A stretch of DNA of 42,659 nt from an uncultured Dorea sp. Lineage in GTDB: Bacteria; Bacillota; Clostridia; Lachnospirales; Lachnospiraceae. The translations under genes and the position numbers were made by a program. Position 1 is the first letter of the stretch, and every line of letters starts with the position of its first letter. Shown here piece after piece: positions 7,571-15,425 of the stretch. The notes under the pieces were generated by a model. It was not told the origin of the DNA. It saw only the letters and a program-made list of their open reading frames with translations, and made no database searches. The stretch covers positions 1 to 42,659 of the forward strand of contig CAJTZE010000030.1 of assembly GCA_910584265.1 (NCBI GenBank), given 5' to 3'.

Positions 7571-9064
7571 TTATTCGCCGGCCTCATCTGCAAAGTCGGG
7601 CTTCTTTTCGTATTTGGCCTCATAGGTTGCCTGAATGGACAGCTTCTTAAACTGCATGATATCTACGGAGCTGAGCATAACAGAGGTATGAGCCTGACAG
7701 CCCTTCAGCTTGGGAAGCTGGTCAAGGGCGAGCTGGGCGTACGGATCCGTTGCGGCGCTGACGGACAGTGCAATCAGCACCTCGTCGGTATGGAGCCTTG
7801 GATTTCTGCTTCCCAGATACTTTACCTTAAGCTTCTGGATCGGCTCGATGGCTTCCGGAGAGATGACCTTTCTCTCATGGTCAATGCCCGCCAGAGCCTT
7901 TAATGCATTCAGAAGAAGTGCGGCAGAGGCGCCCAGCAGGTGGGTGGTTTTGCCGGTTACGATCTGTCCGTCCGGAAGCTCTAAGGCGGCGGCCGGGGCG
8001 CCGGTTGCCTCAGCCTTGGAAAGCGCCGCATCTACAACAGGGCGGTCATGTACGGTGACTCCTGCCTGATTCATCAATATCTCAATCTTAGAGACTTCAT
8101 TATCGCTGCACGCGCCAATGAGAAGCCGGCGCAGGGATTCATAGTATCTGCGGAGAATCTCCTGGCGGGAAGCCTCCCTGCAGGCATCATCATCACAGAT
8201 ACAGCAGCCTGCCATATTGACCCCCATATCGGTGGGGGATTTATAAGGGCTTTCGCCGTAAATGCGCTCAAAGGTGGCGGCAAGTACCGGGAAAATCTCT
8301 ACGTCCCGGTTGTAATTTACCGTAGTTTCTCCGTATGCTTCCAGATGGAAGGGATCGATCATATTTACATCATTCAAATCTGCAGTTGCCGCTTCATAGG
8401 CAAGATTTACCGGGTGCTTTAATGGAATGTTCCAGATGGGAAATGTTTCGAACTTGGCATAGCCTGCCCGGACTCCCATCCTGTGCTCGTGGTAGAGCTG
8501 GGAAAGGCATGCGGCCATCTTGCCGCTTCCGGGGCCGGGGGCGGTGACAACTACCAGAGGTCTTGAGGTCTCGATGTAATCGTTCTTTCCGTAGCCATCA
8601 TCGCTGACGATCAGCGGGACATTTGCCGGATATCCGGGAATCAGGTAATGGATATATACCTTGATGCCGAGGCGCTCCAGTCTGGTCTTGAACAGATCGG
8701 CGGCAGACTGCCCTGCGTACTGGGTAATGACAACGCTTCCCACATACAGCCCGGAATTCATGTAGGCATCCCTCAGGCGGAGTACGTCGGAATCGTATGT
8801 GATCCCAAGGTCGCCCCGTATTTTATTCTTTTCTATATCCTTCGCACTGATGGCAATGATAACCTCCGCCTGATCGGCAAGCTCCTTCAGCATCCGGAGC
8901 TTACTGTCCGGACGGAATCCAGGAAGTACTCTGGAAGCATGATAATCGTCAAATAATTTGCCGCCAAATTCCAGATACAGTTTGTTGTCAAACTGGCTGA
9001 TACGCTCCCGGATATGAGCAGACTGCATGGTAAGATATTTGTTGTTGTCAAATCCTATTTTCAT
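7571..9064 (-). CDS. DUF1846 domain-containing protein
   Basis: The 497-residue protein matches the conserved DUF1846 (UPF0371) family throughout, starting MKIGFDNNKYL and including FGGKLFDDYHASRVLPGF, VVVTAPGPGSGKMA (a phosphate-binding-like loop near residues 180-193) and a C-terminal domain with KYLGSRNPRLHTDEVLIALS. Structures are known for the family but the function is not established; no enzyme activity is claimed. I chose the ATG at 9064, because GAGGGAT lies about six bases before it and because family members begin with this MKIGFD sequence; an in-frame ATG at 9079 would add five residues. The gene is monocistronic or precedes the permease unit by about 140 bases. It is divergent from ftsH and has a structured leader. 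Confidence 0.9.
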   Translation of the reverse strand: MKIGFDNNKYLTMQSAHIRERISQFDNKLYLEFGGKLFDDYHASRVLPGFRPDSKLRMLKELADQAEVIIAISAKDIEKNKIRGDLGITYDSDVLRLRDAYMNSGLYVGSVVITQYAGQSAADLFKTRLERLGIKVYIHYLIPGYPANVPLIVSDDGYGKNDYIETSRPLVVVTAPGPGSGKMAACLSQLYHEHRMGVRAGYAKFETFPIWNIPLKHPVNLAYEAATADLNDVNMIDPFHLEAYGETTVNYNRDVEIFPVLAATFERIYGESPYKSPTDMGVNMAGCCICDDDACREASRQEILRRYYESLRRLLIGACSDNEVSKIEILMNQAGVTVHDRPVVDAALSKAEATGAPAAALELPDGQIVTGKTTHLLGASAALLLNALKALAGIDHERKVISPEAIEPIQKLKVKYLGSRNPRLHTDEVLIALSVSAATDPYAQLALDQLPKLKGCQAHTSVMLSSVDIMQFKKLSIQATYEAKYEKKPDFADEAGE

Positions 9065-9108
9065 TTGTGTATCCCTCATTCTCTGATTATTATGAACTAC
9101 GACTGTTT

Positions 9109-9169
9109 AAAGTGGAAACGGGGAAAATGTGCTCCCCATGAAAGAAAGTACGCTTTCTGTGCGCACTTT
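9109..9169 (-). other. Possible three-way-junction RNA in the DUF1846 leader
   Basis: An outer 6-bp stem (AAAGTG 9109-9114 with CACTTT 9164-9169) closes over two hairpins: GGGGA/TCCCC (9120-9124 with 9133-9137) and AGAAAG/CTTTCT (9143-9148 with 9153-9158, tetraloop). Given the divergent promoters, only the minus-strand transcript of DUF1846 should include it. No known riboswitch class is recognised. Confidence 0.4.
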
Positions 9170-9191
9170 TCTAATAAAAAATATTATATTT

Positions 9192-9221
9192 AGTATACTA
9201 CAGAATGCGGCCAGTTTACAA
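9192..9221 (-). promoter_or_regulatory. Promoter for the DUF1846 gene
   Basis: On the minus strand TTGTAA (plus 9216-9221) is followed after 18 bp by TATACT (plus 9192-9197). This predicts a start near 9185 and a leader of about 120 bases containing the hairpins at 9109-9169. Confidence 0.5.
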
Positions 9222-9250
9222 TCTTTTCATAATGTTTTTGCCTGTTTTTG

Positions 9251-9279
9251 TTGATTTTAAATCTAGGGATAACTATAAT
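9251..9279 (+). promoter_or_regulatory. Promoter for ftsH
   Basis: TTGATT (9251-9256), a 17-bp spacer and a perfect TATAAT (9274-9279) give a good sigma-A promoter. It starts transcription about 22 bases before the ftsH start codon. Confidence 0.7.
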
Positions 9280-9307
9280 AAGAACTGATAGACACAGGAG
9301 GACTGTT

Positions 9308-11293
9308 ATGGATAACCAGAACAATAGAAACAATCAAAATAGAAACAACCAGAATGATAATAAGAACAAGAATAATAAACAGGGTCTTTCCTTTGTTATT
9401 CTTACTGCGGTGATCACTACATTTCTGGTGCTGACGCTGTATCAGTTTCAGAAGAATGGAACGGCAGAAGAGATAACCTACGATCAGTTCCTGAAGATGA
9501 TAGAACAGCATAAGGTAGAGGAGGTTGTCATTTCAAGCGACCGTATTTCTATTACAGCAAAGAAGGAAGAGGGAGAACGGGCCGGCAGGGAGTATTTTAC
9601 CGGAGTGATGCGGGAAGATAATCTGTCTGAGCGTCTGTACAAGTCCGGGATTAAGTATGGGCAGGAGATTCCGGATACGACCTCTATGGTCGTGATGAAT
9701 ATTGTGCTTACCTTTCTGCCGATCGTGCTGATCATTGGAATGTTTTACTGGTCATTTAAGCATATGACCAAGGGCGGCGGGCCGATGGGGATCGGCAAGA
9801 GCAACGCCAAGATGTATGTGGAGAAGGAAACGGGTGTTACATTTAAGGATGTGGCGGGACAGGATGAAGCGAAGGAGTCGCTGCAGGAGGTTGTGGATTT
9901 CCTGCACAATCCTGGCAAATATACCGGCGTGGGTGCGAAGCTTCCTAAGGGAGCGCTTCTTGTAGGACCTCCGGGAACCGGTAAGACGCTTCTTGCCAAG
10001 GCGGTTGCCGGAGAAGCGAAAGTTCCGTTTTTCTCGCTGTCAGGCTCTGCCTTTGTAGAGATGTATGTGGGCGTGGGAGCGTCCAGAGTGAGGGATCTGT
10101 TCAAAGAGGCACAGAAGATTGCGCCTTGTATTATCTTTATTGATGAGATTGATGCCATTGGAAAGAGCAGGGATAACCAGCTTGGCGGCAATGATGAACG
10201 TGAGCAGACCTTAAATCAGCTTCTGGCGGAGATGGACGGCTTTGACACGAACAAGGGGCTTCTGGTGCTGGCGGCCACGAACCGTCCGGAGATACTTGAT
10301 CCGGCGCTCCTTAGGCCGGGGCGGTTTGACCGGAGGATCATTGTGGAACGTCCTGACCTGAAGGGACGTGTGGATGTGCTGAAGGTGCATTCTAAGAGCG
10401 TGCGCATGGATGAGACTGTGGATCTGGAGGCGATCGCGCTGGCAACCTCCGGTGCGGTAGGCTCAGATCTTGCCAACATGATCAATGAGGCGGCGATTAC
10501 CGCCGTGAAGCATGGCAGAAATGCGGTATGCCAGAGTGATTTATTCGAGGCGGTGGAAGTGGTGCTTGTGGGCAAGGAGAAGAAGGACCGCATCATGAGC
10601 CAGGAGGAGCGCAGGATCGTATCTTATCATGAGGTGGGACATGCTCTGGTGAGCGCACTTCAGAAGGACGCAGAACCGGTTCAGAAGATTACCATAGTGC
10701 CAAGAACCATGGGCGCCCTTGGATATGTGATGCAGACGCCGGAGGAGGAGAAGTTCCTGAATACCAAGAAGGAGCTGGAGGCCATGTTGGTAAGCATGCT
10801 GGCGGGCCGCGCGGCGGAGGAGATTGTATTTGACACCGTTACTACCGGGGCTTCTAACGATATTGAGAAGGCAACGAAAACTGCAAGGGCTATGATCACG
10901 CAATATGGTATGAGTGAGAAGTTCGGCCTGATCGGTCTGGAGTCTATTCAGAACAAGTATCTGGATGGAAGGGCTGTGAAGAACTGCGGCGAGGCTACAG
11001 CGGCGGAGATCGATCAGGAAGTTATGGATATGCTGAAAAAAGCATATGAGGAGGCAAAGCGGCTGCTTGGCGAGCACCGTCGGTCTCTGGATAAGATCGC
11101 GGCATTCCTGATCGAGAAGGAGACCATTACCGGTAAGGAATTTATGAAGATTTTCCATGAAGTAGAAGGAATCGACCCGGATGCTCCGAAGAAGACGGAG
11201 GAGAGGATCGCCATGAGTCCGCTGCCGGAGGAGCCGGAAGAGAAGGAAGCGGCTGATGAAGAAGAAAAACCAACTGTAAGCTTAGAGAAGTAG
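9308..11293 (+). CDS. ftsH: ATP-dependent zinc metalloprotease FtsH
   Basis: FtsH is a membrane-anchored AAA+ protease that degrades misassembled membrane proteins and regulatory proteins. The 661-residue product begins with an unusual Asn-rich stretch (about residues 2-26: repeated NN, NQN and KN). It then has a first membrane helix (about 28-47), a short extracytoplasmic domain and a second helix (about 135-155). Walker A GPPGTGKT is near 220, Walker B IIFIDEIDAIG near 278, the second region of homology ATNRPEILDPALLRPGRFDRR follows, and the zinc motif HEVGH begins at residue 441. The C-terminus is acidic. The ATG at 9308 follows AGGAGG by six bases; upstream in-frame codons lie before the promoter and are not used. 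Confidence 0.97.
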   Translation: MDNQNNRNNQNRNNQNDNKNKNNKQGLSFVILTAVITTFLVLTLYQFQKNGTAEEITYDQFLKMIEQHKVEEVVISSDRISITAKKEEGERAGREYFTGVMREDNLSERLYKSGIKYGQEIPDTTSMVVMNIVLTFLPIVLIIGMFYWSFKHMTKGGGPMGIGKSNAKMYVEKETGVTFKDVAGQDEAKESLQEVVDFLHNPGKYTGVGAKLPKGALLVGPPGTGKTLLAKAVAGEAKVPFFSLSGSAFVEMYVGVGASRVRDLFKEAQKIAPCIIFIDEIDAIGKSRDNQLGGNDEREQTLNQLLAEMDGFDTNKGLLVLAATNRPEILDPALLRPGRFDRRIIVERPDLKGRVDVLKVHSKSVRMDETVDLEAIALATSGAVGSDLANMINEAAITAVKHGRNAVCQSDLFEAVEVVLVGKEKKDRIMSQEERRIVSYHEVGHALVSALQKDAEPVQKITIVPRTMGALGYVMQTPEEEKFLNTKKELEAMLVSMLAGRAAEEIVFDTVTTGASNDIEKATKTARAMITQYGMSEKFGLIGLESIQNKYLDGRAVKNCGEATAAEIDQEVMDMLKKAYEEAKRLLGEHRRSLDKIAAFLIEKETITGKEFMKIFHEVEGIDPDAPKKTEERIAMSPLPEEPEEKEAADEEEKPTVSLEK

Positions 11294-11330
11294 CAGTTAT
11301 ACGGCATATGCTCAGTAAGAATGGAAAAGG

Positions 11331-11360
11331 AGGGAGAGAGCTTTAAGCTTTCTCCCTTTT
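11331..11360 (+). terminator. Rho-independent terminator after ftsH
   Basis: AGGGAGAGAGC (11331-11341) pairs with GCTTTCTCCCT (11347-11357), with one G-U pair, around a TTTAA loop. A short T-tract follows, which immediately precedes the uvrC promoter. Confidence 0.75.
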
Positions 11361-11376
11361 CGGCTGGAAAAAAGTC

Positions 11377-11385
11377 TGTTATAAT
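11377..11385 (+). promoter_or_regulatory. Extended -10 promoter for uvrC
   Basis: TGT directly precedes a perfect TATAAT (11380-11385), giving the TGnTATAAT extended -10. The -35 position, 17 bp upstream, falls in the T-tract of the ftsH terminator and is poor. Confidence 0.6.
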
Positions 11386-11409
11386 AGATTTTGGAAATGA
11401 GGGAAGCTT

Positions 11410-13251
11410 ATGTTTGATATACAGGAGGAATTGAAAAAGCTGCCGGCGAAGCCCGGTGTTTATTTGATGCATGATGAGAAAGACGAGATTATCTATGTGG
11501 GGAAGGCCATAAGCCTGAAAAACCGGGTCAGGCAGTATTTTCAGAGCAGCAGGAACAAGGGACCGAAGATTGAGCAGATGGTTACGCATATTGCGCGGTT
11601 TGAGTATATTATTACGGATTCGGAGCTGGAGGCGCTGGTCCTGGAGTGTAATCTGATCAAGGAGCACCGCCCGAAATACAATACCATGCTGATGGATGAT
11701 AAAAGCTATCCATTTATCAAAGTGACGGTAAATGAGTCCTTTCCCAGAGTGATGCTGGCGAGACAGATGCACAAGGATAAGGCGAAATATTTCGGCCCTT
11801 ATACCAGCGTGGGGGCGGTGAAGGATACTATAGAGCTTCTGCGCAGGCTTTATAAGATACGGAGCTGTAACCGGAAGCTTCCGAGGGATATCGGACTGGA
11901 GAGGCCCTGTCTGAATTATCATATCCATCAGTGTAACGCGCCCTGCCAGGGTTATATTAGCCAGGAGGAGTATGAGAAATCCATTGCTCAGGCGCTGCAT
12001 TTCCTAAATGGAAATTACGAGCTGATCACGAAGGAGCTGGAGCAGAGAATGCTGGAAGCATCGGAGGCTCTGGAATTTGAGAAGGCAGTGGAATACAGGG
12101 ACTTGATCGAGAGTGTGAAGAAGACTGCCCAGAAGCAGAAGATAACGGATACTGCGGGCGAGGAACGGGATATTCTGGCTGTGGCGTCGGAGAATGAGGA
12201 CGCGGTGGTCCAGATATTTTTTGTCCGGGGCGGAAGGCTGATAGGAAGAGACCATTTTTATTTGAAGCTTACGGGAGATGAGACAGAGGAAGAGATTTTA
12301 TCCAGCTTTATTAAGCAGTTTTACGCGGGAACGCCCTATATCCCGGCAGAACTTATGCTCCCGGAGGAAATTGCGGATGCGGCCCTATTGGAGGAATGGC
12401 TGACGCAGAAGCGGGGCCGGAGAGTCCATTTCCGGGTGCCGAAGAAGGGGGCGAAGGAAAAGCTGGCGGCGCTGGCTATGAAGAATGCAGAGCTGGTATT
12501 GTCCAGAGACAAAGAAAGGCTGAAGCGTGAGGAAGGAAGAACCATCGGGGCGGTAAAGGAGCTGGAAAAGCTTCTGGGACTCACAGGCATTGTGCGGATG
12601 GAGGCATATGATATTTCCAATATCAGCGGATATGCTTCCGTAGGTTCCATGGTAGTGTATGAGAGAGGCAGGCCGAAGCGGAATGATTATCGGAAATTCC
12701 GGATCAAAAGCGTACAGGGGCCGGATGATTATGCCAGCATGGAGGAGGTGCTGACCCGGAGATTCGAACACGGAAAGAGGGAAATGGAAGAGGGGAACGA
12801 ACGGAGCAGCTTTACCCGCTTTCCGGACCTTCTGATGATGGACGGCGGAAGAGGACAGGTGAATATTGCACTGGAGGTGCTTAGGAAGCTTCATCTGAAC
12901 ATTCCGGTCTGCGGAATGGTGAAGGACGATAATCACCGGACCCGGGGGCTGTATTTTAACAATACGGAGATTCCCATAGATAAGGATTCGGAGGGCTTTA
13001 AGCTGATCACCAGAATTCAGGATGAGGCGCATCGATTTGCTATTGAGTACCACAGAAAGCTCAGGAGCCAGGGGCAGGTACGTTCTATATTAGATGATAT
13101 TCCGGGAATCGGGCCGGCAAGAAGAAAGGATCTGATGCGTTCCTTTGCCAATCTGGAGGAAATAAGGAAGGCGGAGATTGGCGAGCTGAAAGCACTGCCC
13201 TCCATGAATGAAGCGTCAGCCGAAGCGGTGTACAAATTTTTTCATTCTTAG
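11410..13251 (+). CDS. uvrC: Excinuclease ABC subunit C
   Basis: UvrC makes both incisions around a DNA lesion in nucleotide excision repair, acting with UvrA-UvrB. The 613-residue product has the N-terminal GIY-YIG nuclease domain (PGVYLMHDEKDEIIYVGKA, residues about 16-34). The Cys-containing segment CNAPCQGYIS lies near 180, a UVR motif (LEFEKAVEYRDLI) near 222-234, and the C-terminal RNase-H-like endonuclease domain (MEAYDISNISG; DLLMMDGGRGQV) follows. A helix-hairpin-helix region (IPGIGPARRKDLM) completes it. GAGGGAA lies before the ATG. It has its own promoter and no gene overlapping it. Confidence 0.97.
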   Translation: MFDIQEELKKLPAKPGVYLMHDEKDEIIYVGKAISLKNRVRQYFQSSRNKGPKIEQMVTHIARFEYIITDSELEALVLECNLIKEHRPKYNTMLMDDKSYPFIKVTVNESFPRVMLARQMHKDKAKYFGPYTSVGAVKDTIELLRRLYKIRSCNRKLPRDIGLERPCLNYHIHQCNAPCQGYISQEEYEKSIAQALHFLNGNYELITKELEQRMLEASEALEFEKAVEYRDLIESVKKTAQKQKITDTAGEERDILAVASENEDAVVQIFFVRGGRLIGRDHFYLKLTGDETEEEILSSFIKQFYAGTPYIPAELMLPEEIADAALLEEWLTQKRGRRVHFRVPKKGAKEKLAALAMKNAELVLSRDKERLKREEGRTIGAVKELEKLLGLTGIVRMEAYDISNISGYASVGSMVVYERGRPKRNDYRKFRIKSVQGPDDYASMEEVLTRRFEHGKREMEEGNERSSFTRFPDLLMMDGGRGQVNIALEVLRKLHLNIPVCGMVKDDNHRTRGLYFNNTEIPIDKDSEGFKLITRIQDEAHRFAIEYHRKLRSQGQVRSILDDIPGIGPARRKDLMRSFANLEEIRKAEIGELKALPSMNEASAEAVYKFFHS

Positions 13252-13327
13252 CTGTCAGGAGTGTACCTTTTATATTCTAAATGACCAATAAGGTATAGTT
13301 ATCACACTACTAAAGGCCTAGGAAATA

Positions 13328-13336
13328 TGATATAAT
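13328..13336 (+). promoter_or_regulatory. Extended -10 promoter for hprK-glcK
   Basis: TGA directly precedes TATAAT (13331-13336), an extended -10 match. The -35 region is weak (TACTAA at 13308-13313). The leader would be about 80 bases. Confidence 0.55.
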
Positions 13337-13425
13337 AAAAATATAACAGCGGGCGCAGATTTATAGGAAAAAAGCTGACTGCCTGCAGATAGAATTTTAG
13401 AATAAAAACGGGAGGAAACTTGCCA

Positions 13426-14352
13426 ATGTCAAAATTAGAAATGTCCAAGCTTGTGGAGAAGATGGACTTGAAGAATCTGACACCGGACGTTGCATTGACG
13501 GACAAATATCTGACTGACTCGGATGTGAACCGTCCCGCACTGCAGCTGACGGGATATTTTGAACACTTTGACAGCGAACGTGTCCAGATTATCGGATACG
13601 TGGAATATACTTTTTTGGAAACGATGGATAAGGATAAAAAAGCGGAAATCTATGACAAGCTGCTTGCCTGCCAGATTCCCTGTCTGATCTTCTGCCGTAA
13701 CCTGCAGCCGGAGCCGATGCTTCTGGAGAAGGCAACGGAGGCGCAGATACCTGTATTTTTAACAGAGCAGACAACCTCTGCATTTTCGGCAGAACTGATC
13801 CGCTGGCTGAATGTACAGTTTGCTCCATGCATTTCCATTCACGGGGTTCTGGTGGATGTATACGGCGTTGGCGTGCTGATCACCGGAGAGAGCGGCATCG
13901 GCAAGAGCGAGTCGGCGCTGGAGCTTATTAAGAGAGGACATCGTCTGGTCAGTGATGATGTGGTGGAGATCCATAAGGTCAGCAACGAGACGCTGGTCGG
14001 AATGGCGCCGGATATTACCAGACATTTTATTGAGCTTAGGGGCATCGGCATTATGGATGTGAAGATGCTGTTCGGTGTACTCAGCGTCCGCGAAACTCAG
14101 AATATTGATCTGGTCATCCGTCTGGAGGACTGGAGCCGTGAAAAGGCATACGAGCGTCTGGGACTGGAGGAAGAATACACGGAGTTTCTTGGAAATAAAG
14201 TGGTGTGCCATCAGCTTCCGATCCGGGCGGGCCGTAATCTGGCGATCATTGTTGAGACGGCGGCGATCAACTACAGGCAGAAGAAGATGGGGTATAATGC
14301 GGCACAGGAGCTGTATAAACGGGTACAGGAAAACCTTACGAAGAATTCATAA
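13426..14352 (+). CDS. hprK: HPr kinase/phosphorylase
   Basis: This bifunctional enzyme phosphorylates and dephosphorylates HPr at Ser46 and sets carbon catabolite repression through CcpA in Firmicutes. The 308-residue product has an N-terminal regulatory domain (about 1-130). The catalytic domain has Walker A GESGIGKSESALELIKRGH starting near residue 153 and the HprK signature near ELRGIGIMDVKMLFGV; IRAGRN lies near the C-terminus. I chose the ATG at 13426 over the TTG at 13420 because the SD GGAGG ends about ten bases before it, while the TTG would be too close. The glucokinase gene follows after 37 bases, so sugar phosphorylation and its signalling sit in one operon. Confidence 0.96.
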   Translation: MSKLEMSKLVEKMDLKNLTPDVALTDKYLTDSDVNRPALQLTGYFEHFDSERVQIIGYVEYTFLETMDKDKKAEIYDKLLACQIPCLIFCRNLQPEPMLLEKATEAQIPVFLTEQTTSAFSAELIRWLNVQFAPCISIHGVLVDVYGVGVLITGESGIGKSESALELIKRGHRLVSDDVVEIHKVSNETLVGMAPDITRHFIELRGIGIMDVKMLFGVLSVRETQNIDLVIRLEDWSREKAYERLGLEEEYTEFLGNKVVCHQLPIRAGRNLAIIVETAAINYRQKKMGYNAAQELYKRVQENLTKNS

Positions 14353-14389
14353 ATAGAGATAGAATAACGAAAGGATGGGAGAGGGAAGC

Positions 14390-15325
14390 ATGAGGTATTG
14401 TTTTGGCGTGGATATTGGCGGAACAACGGTGAAGATGGGATTATTTTCCACAGAGGGAGATATTCTGGATAAATGGGAAATCCCTACCCGCACGGAAAAT
14501 GAGGGAGAGGCAATCCTTCCGGATGCTGCGGATTCTATATTGAAAAAAATAGAGGAGAGAAACATTTCAGATGAGGAAGTACAGGGGGTCGGAGTGGGAA
14601 TCCCGGCGCCTGTTGATGCAGAGGGAGTCGTGCAGAGTACGGCAAACTTAGGCTGGGGTTATAAGGCAGTAAAGGCAGAGCTTCAGTGCCTCCTCGGCGG
14701 AATCCGGGTAGAGGCGGGCAATGATGCAAATGTGGCGGCCATGGGAGAGATGTGGCTCGGCGCAGGAAGAGGCGAGAAGAATGTGGTGATGGTTACGCTG
14801 GGAACCGGTGTGGGAGGCGGAATCGTCATTGACGGCAGTATGCTTGTGGGAGAGACCGGCGCAGGCGGCGAGATTGGCCACATGTGTGTGAAGCGGGACG
14901 AGGTAGAGACCTGCGGCTGCGGACTGCATGGATGTCTGGAGCAGTATGCATCGGCAACGGGGATTGCCAGGCTTGCCAGAAAAAGACTTGAGGCAGATGA
15001 TGCGGAAACGGTTCTGCGCGGTACCAGACCGAGTGCAAAGACAGTCTTTGATGCAGTGAAGGCAGGGGATATTGTGGCAATCGAGATTGCAGAGGAATTT
15101 GGCGTGTATCTGGGCGAAGCGATGGCGAACCTGGCTGTGATCGTGAACCCTGCTGTGATCGTGATCGGGGGAGGCGTATCCAAGGCCGGAGAGGTTCTGC
15201 TTCCTTTTATTGAGAAGCCGTTTAAGAAGAGAGCGTTTTTTGCAGATAAGAAGACCAGATTTGTGCTGGCAGAGCTCGGTAATGATGCTGGAATCTGCGG
15301 CGCGGCAAGATTGATTCTTTCTTAG
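14390..15325 (+). CDS. glcK: ROK family glucokinase
   Basis: The 311-residue ROK protein phosphorylates glucose to glucose-6-phosphate in the cytoplasm. It has the N-terminal phosphate loop FGVDIGGTTVKMG, the nucleotide-binding segment VTLGTGVGGGIV, the sugar-binding region GAGGEIGHM, and the ROK zinc motif CGCGLHGCLEQYAS. Downstream, IVIGGGVSKAG closes the adenosine pocket. Length and motifs fit the Firmicutes GlcK subgroup and not a ROK repressor, because there is no N-terminal helix-turn-helix. The in-frame ATG at 14375 is possible, but the one at 14390 is better spaced from GGGAGAGGG. It is the last gene of the hprK operon, ending before a strong terminator. Confidence 0.93.
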   Translation: MRYCFGVDIGGTTVKMGLFSTEGDILDKWEIPTRTENEGEAILPDAADSILKKIEERNISDEEVQGVGVGIPAPVDAEGVVQSTANLGWGYKAVKAELQCLLGGIRVEAGNDANVAAMGEMWLGAGRGEKNVVMVTLGTGVGGGIVIDGSMLVGETGAGGEIGHMCVKRDEVETCGCGLHGCLEQYASATGIARLARKRLEADDAETVLRGTRPSAKTVFDAVKAGDIVAIEIAEEFGVYLGEAMANLAVIVNPAVIVIGGGVSKAGEVLLPFIEKPFKKRAFFADKKTRFVLAELGNDAGICGAARLILS

Positions 15326-15357
15326 GATATTATTGTACACTGAGGGCAGGATTAGAA

Positions 15358-15392
15358 AGGCGTGAAACCTATCATAGGAATCACGCCTTTTT
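15358..15392 (+). terminator. Rho-independent terminator after glcK
   Basis: AGGCGTGA (15358-15365) pairs with TCACGCCT (15381-15388), with an inner CCTA/TAGG helix, and is followed by TTTTT. It separates glcK from the convergent PBP gene. Confidence 0.8.
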
Positions 15393-15425
15393 AATCTGCT
15401 TGTATCTAAATTTGTAAAATGGCTG

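Noticed and set aside
11014..12000. A 328-codon minus-strand frame spanning the ftsH-uvrC junction
   Set aside because: It is antisense to two conserved genes and crosses the terminator and the uvrC promoter; its composition is not protein-like.
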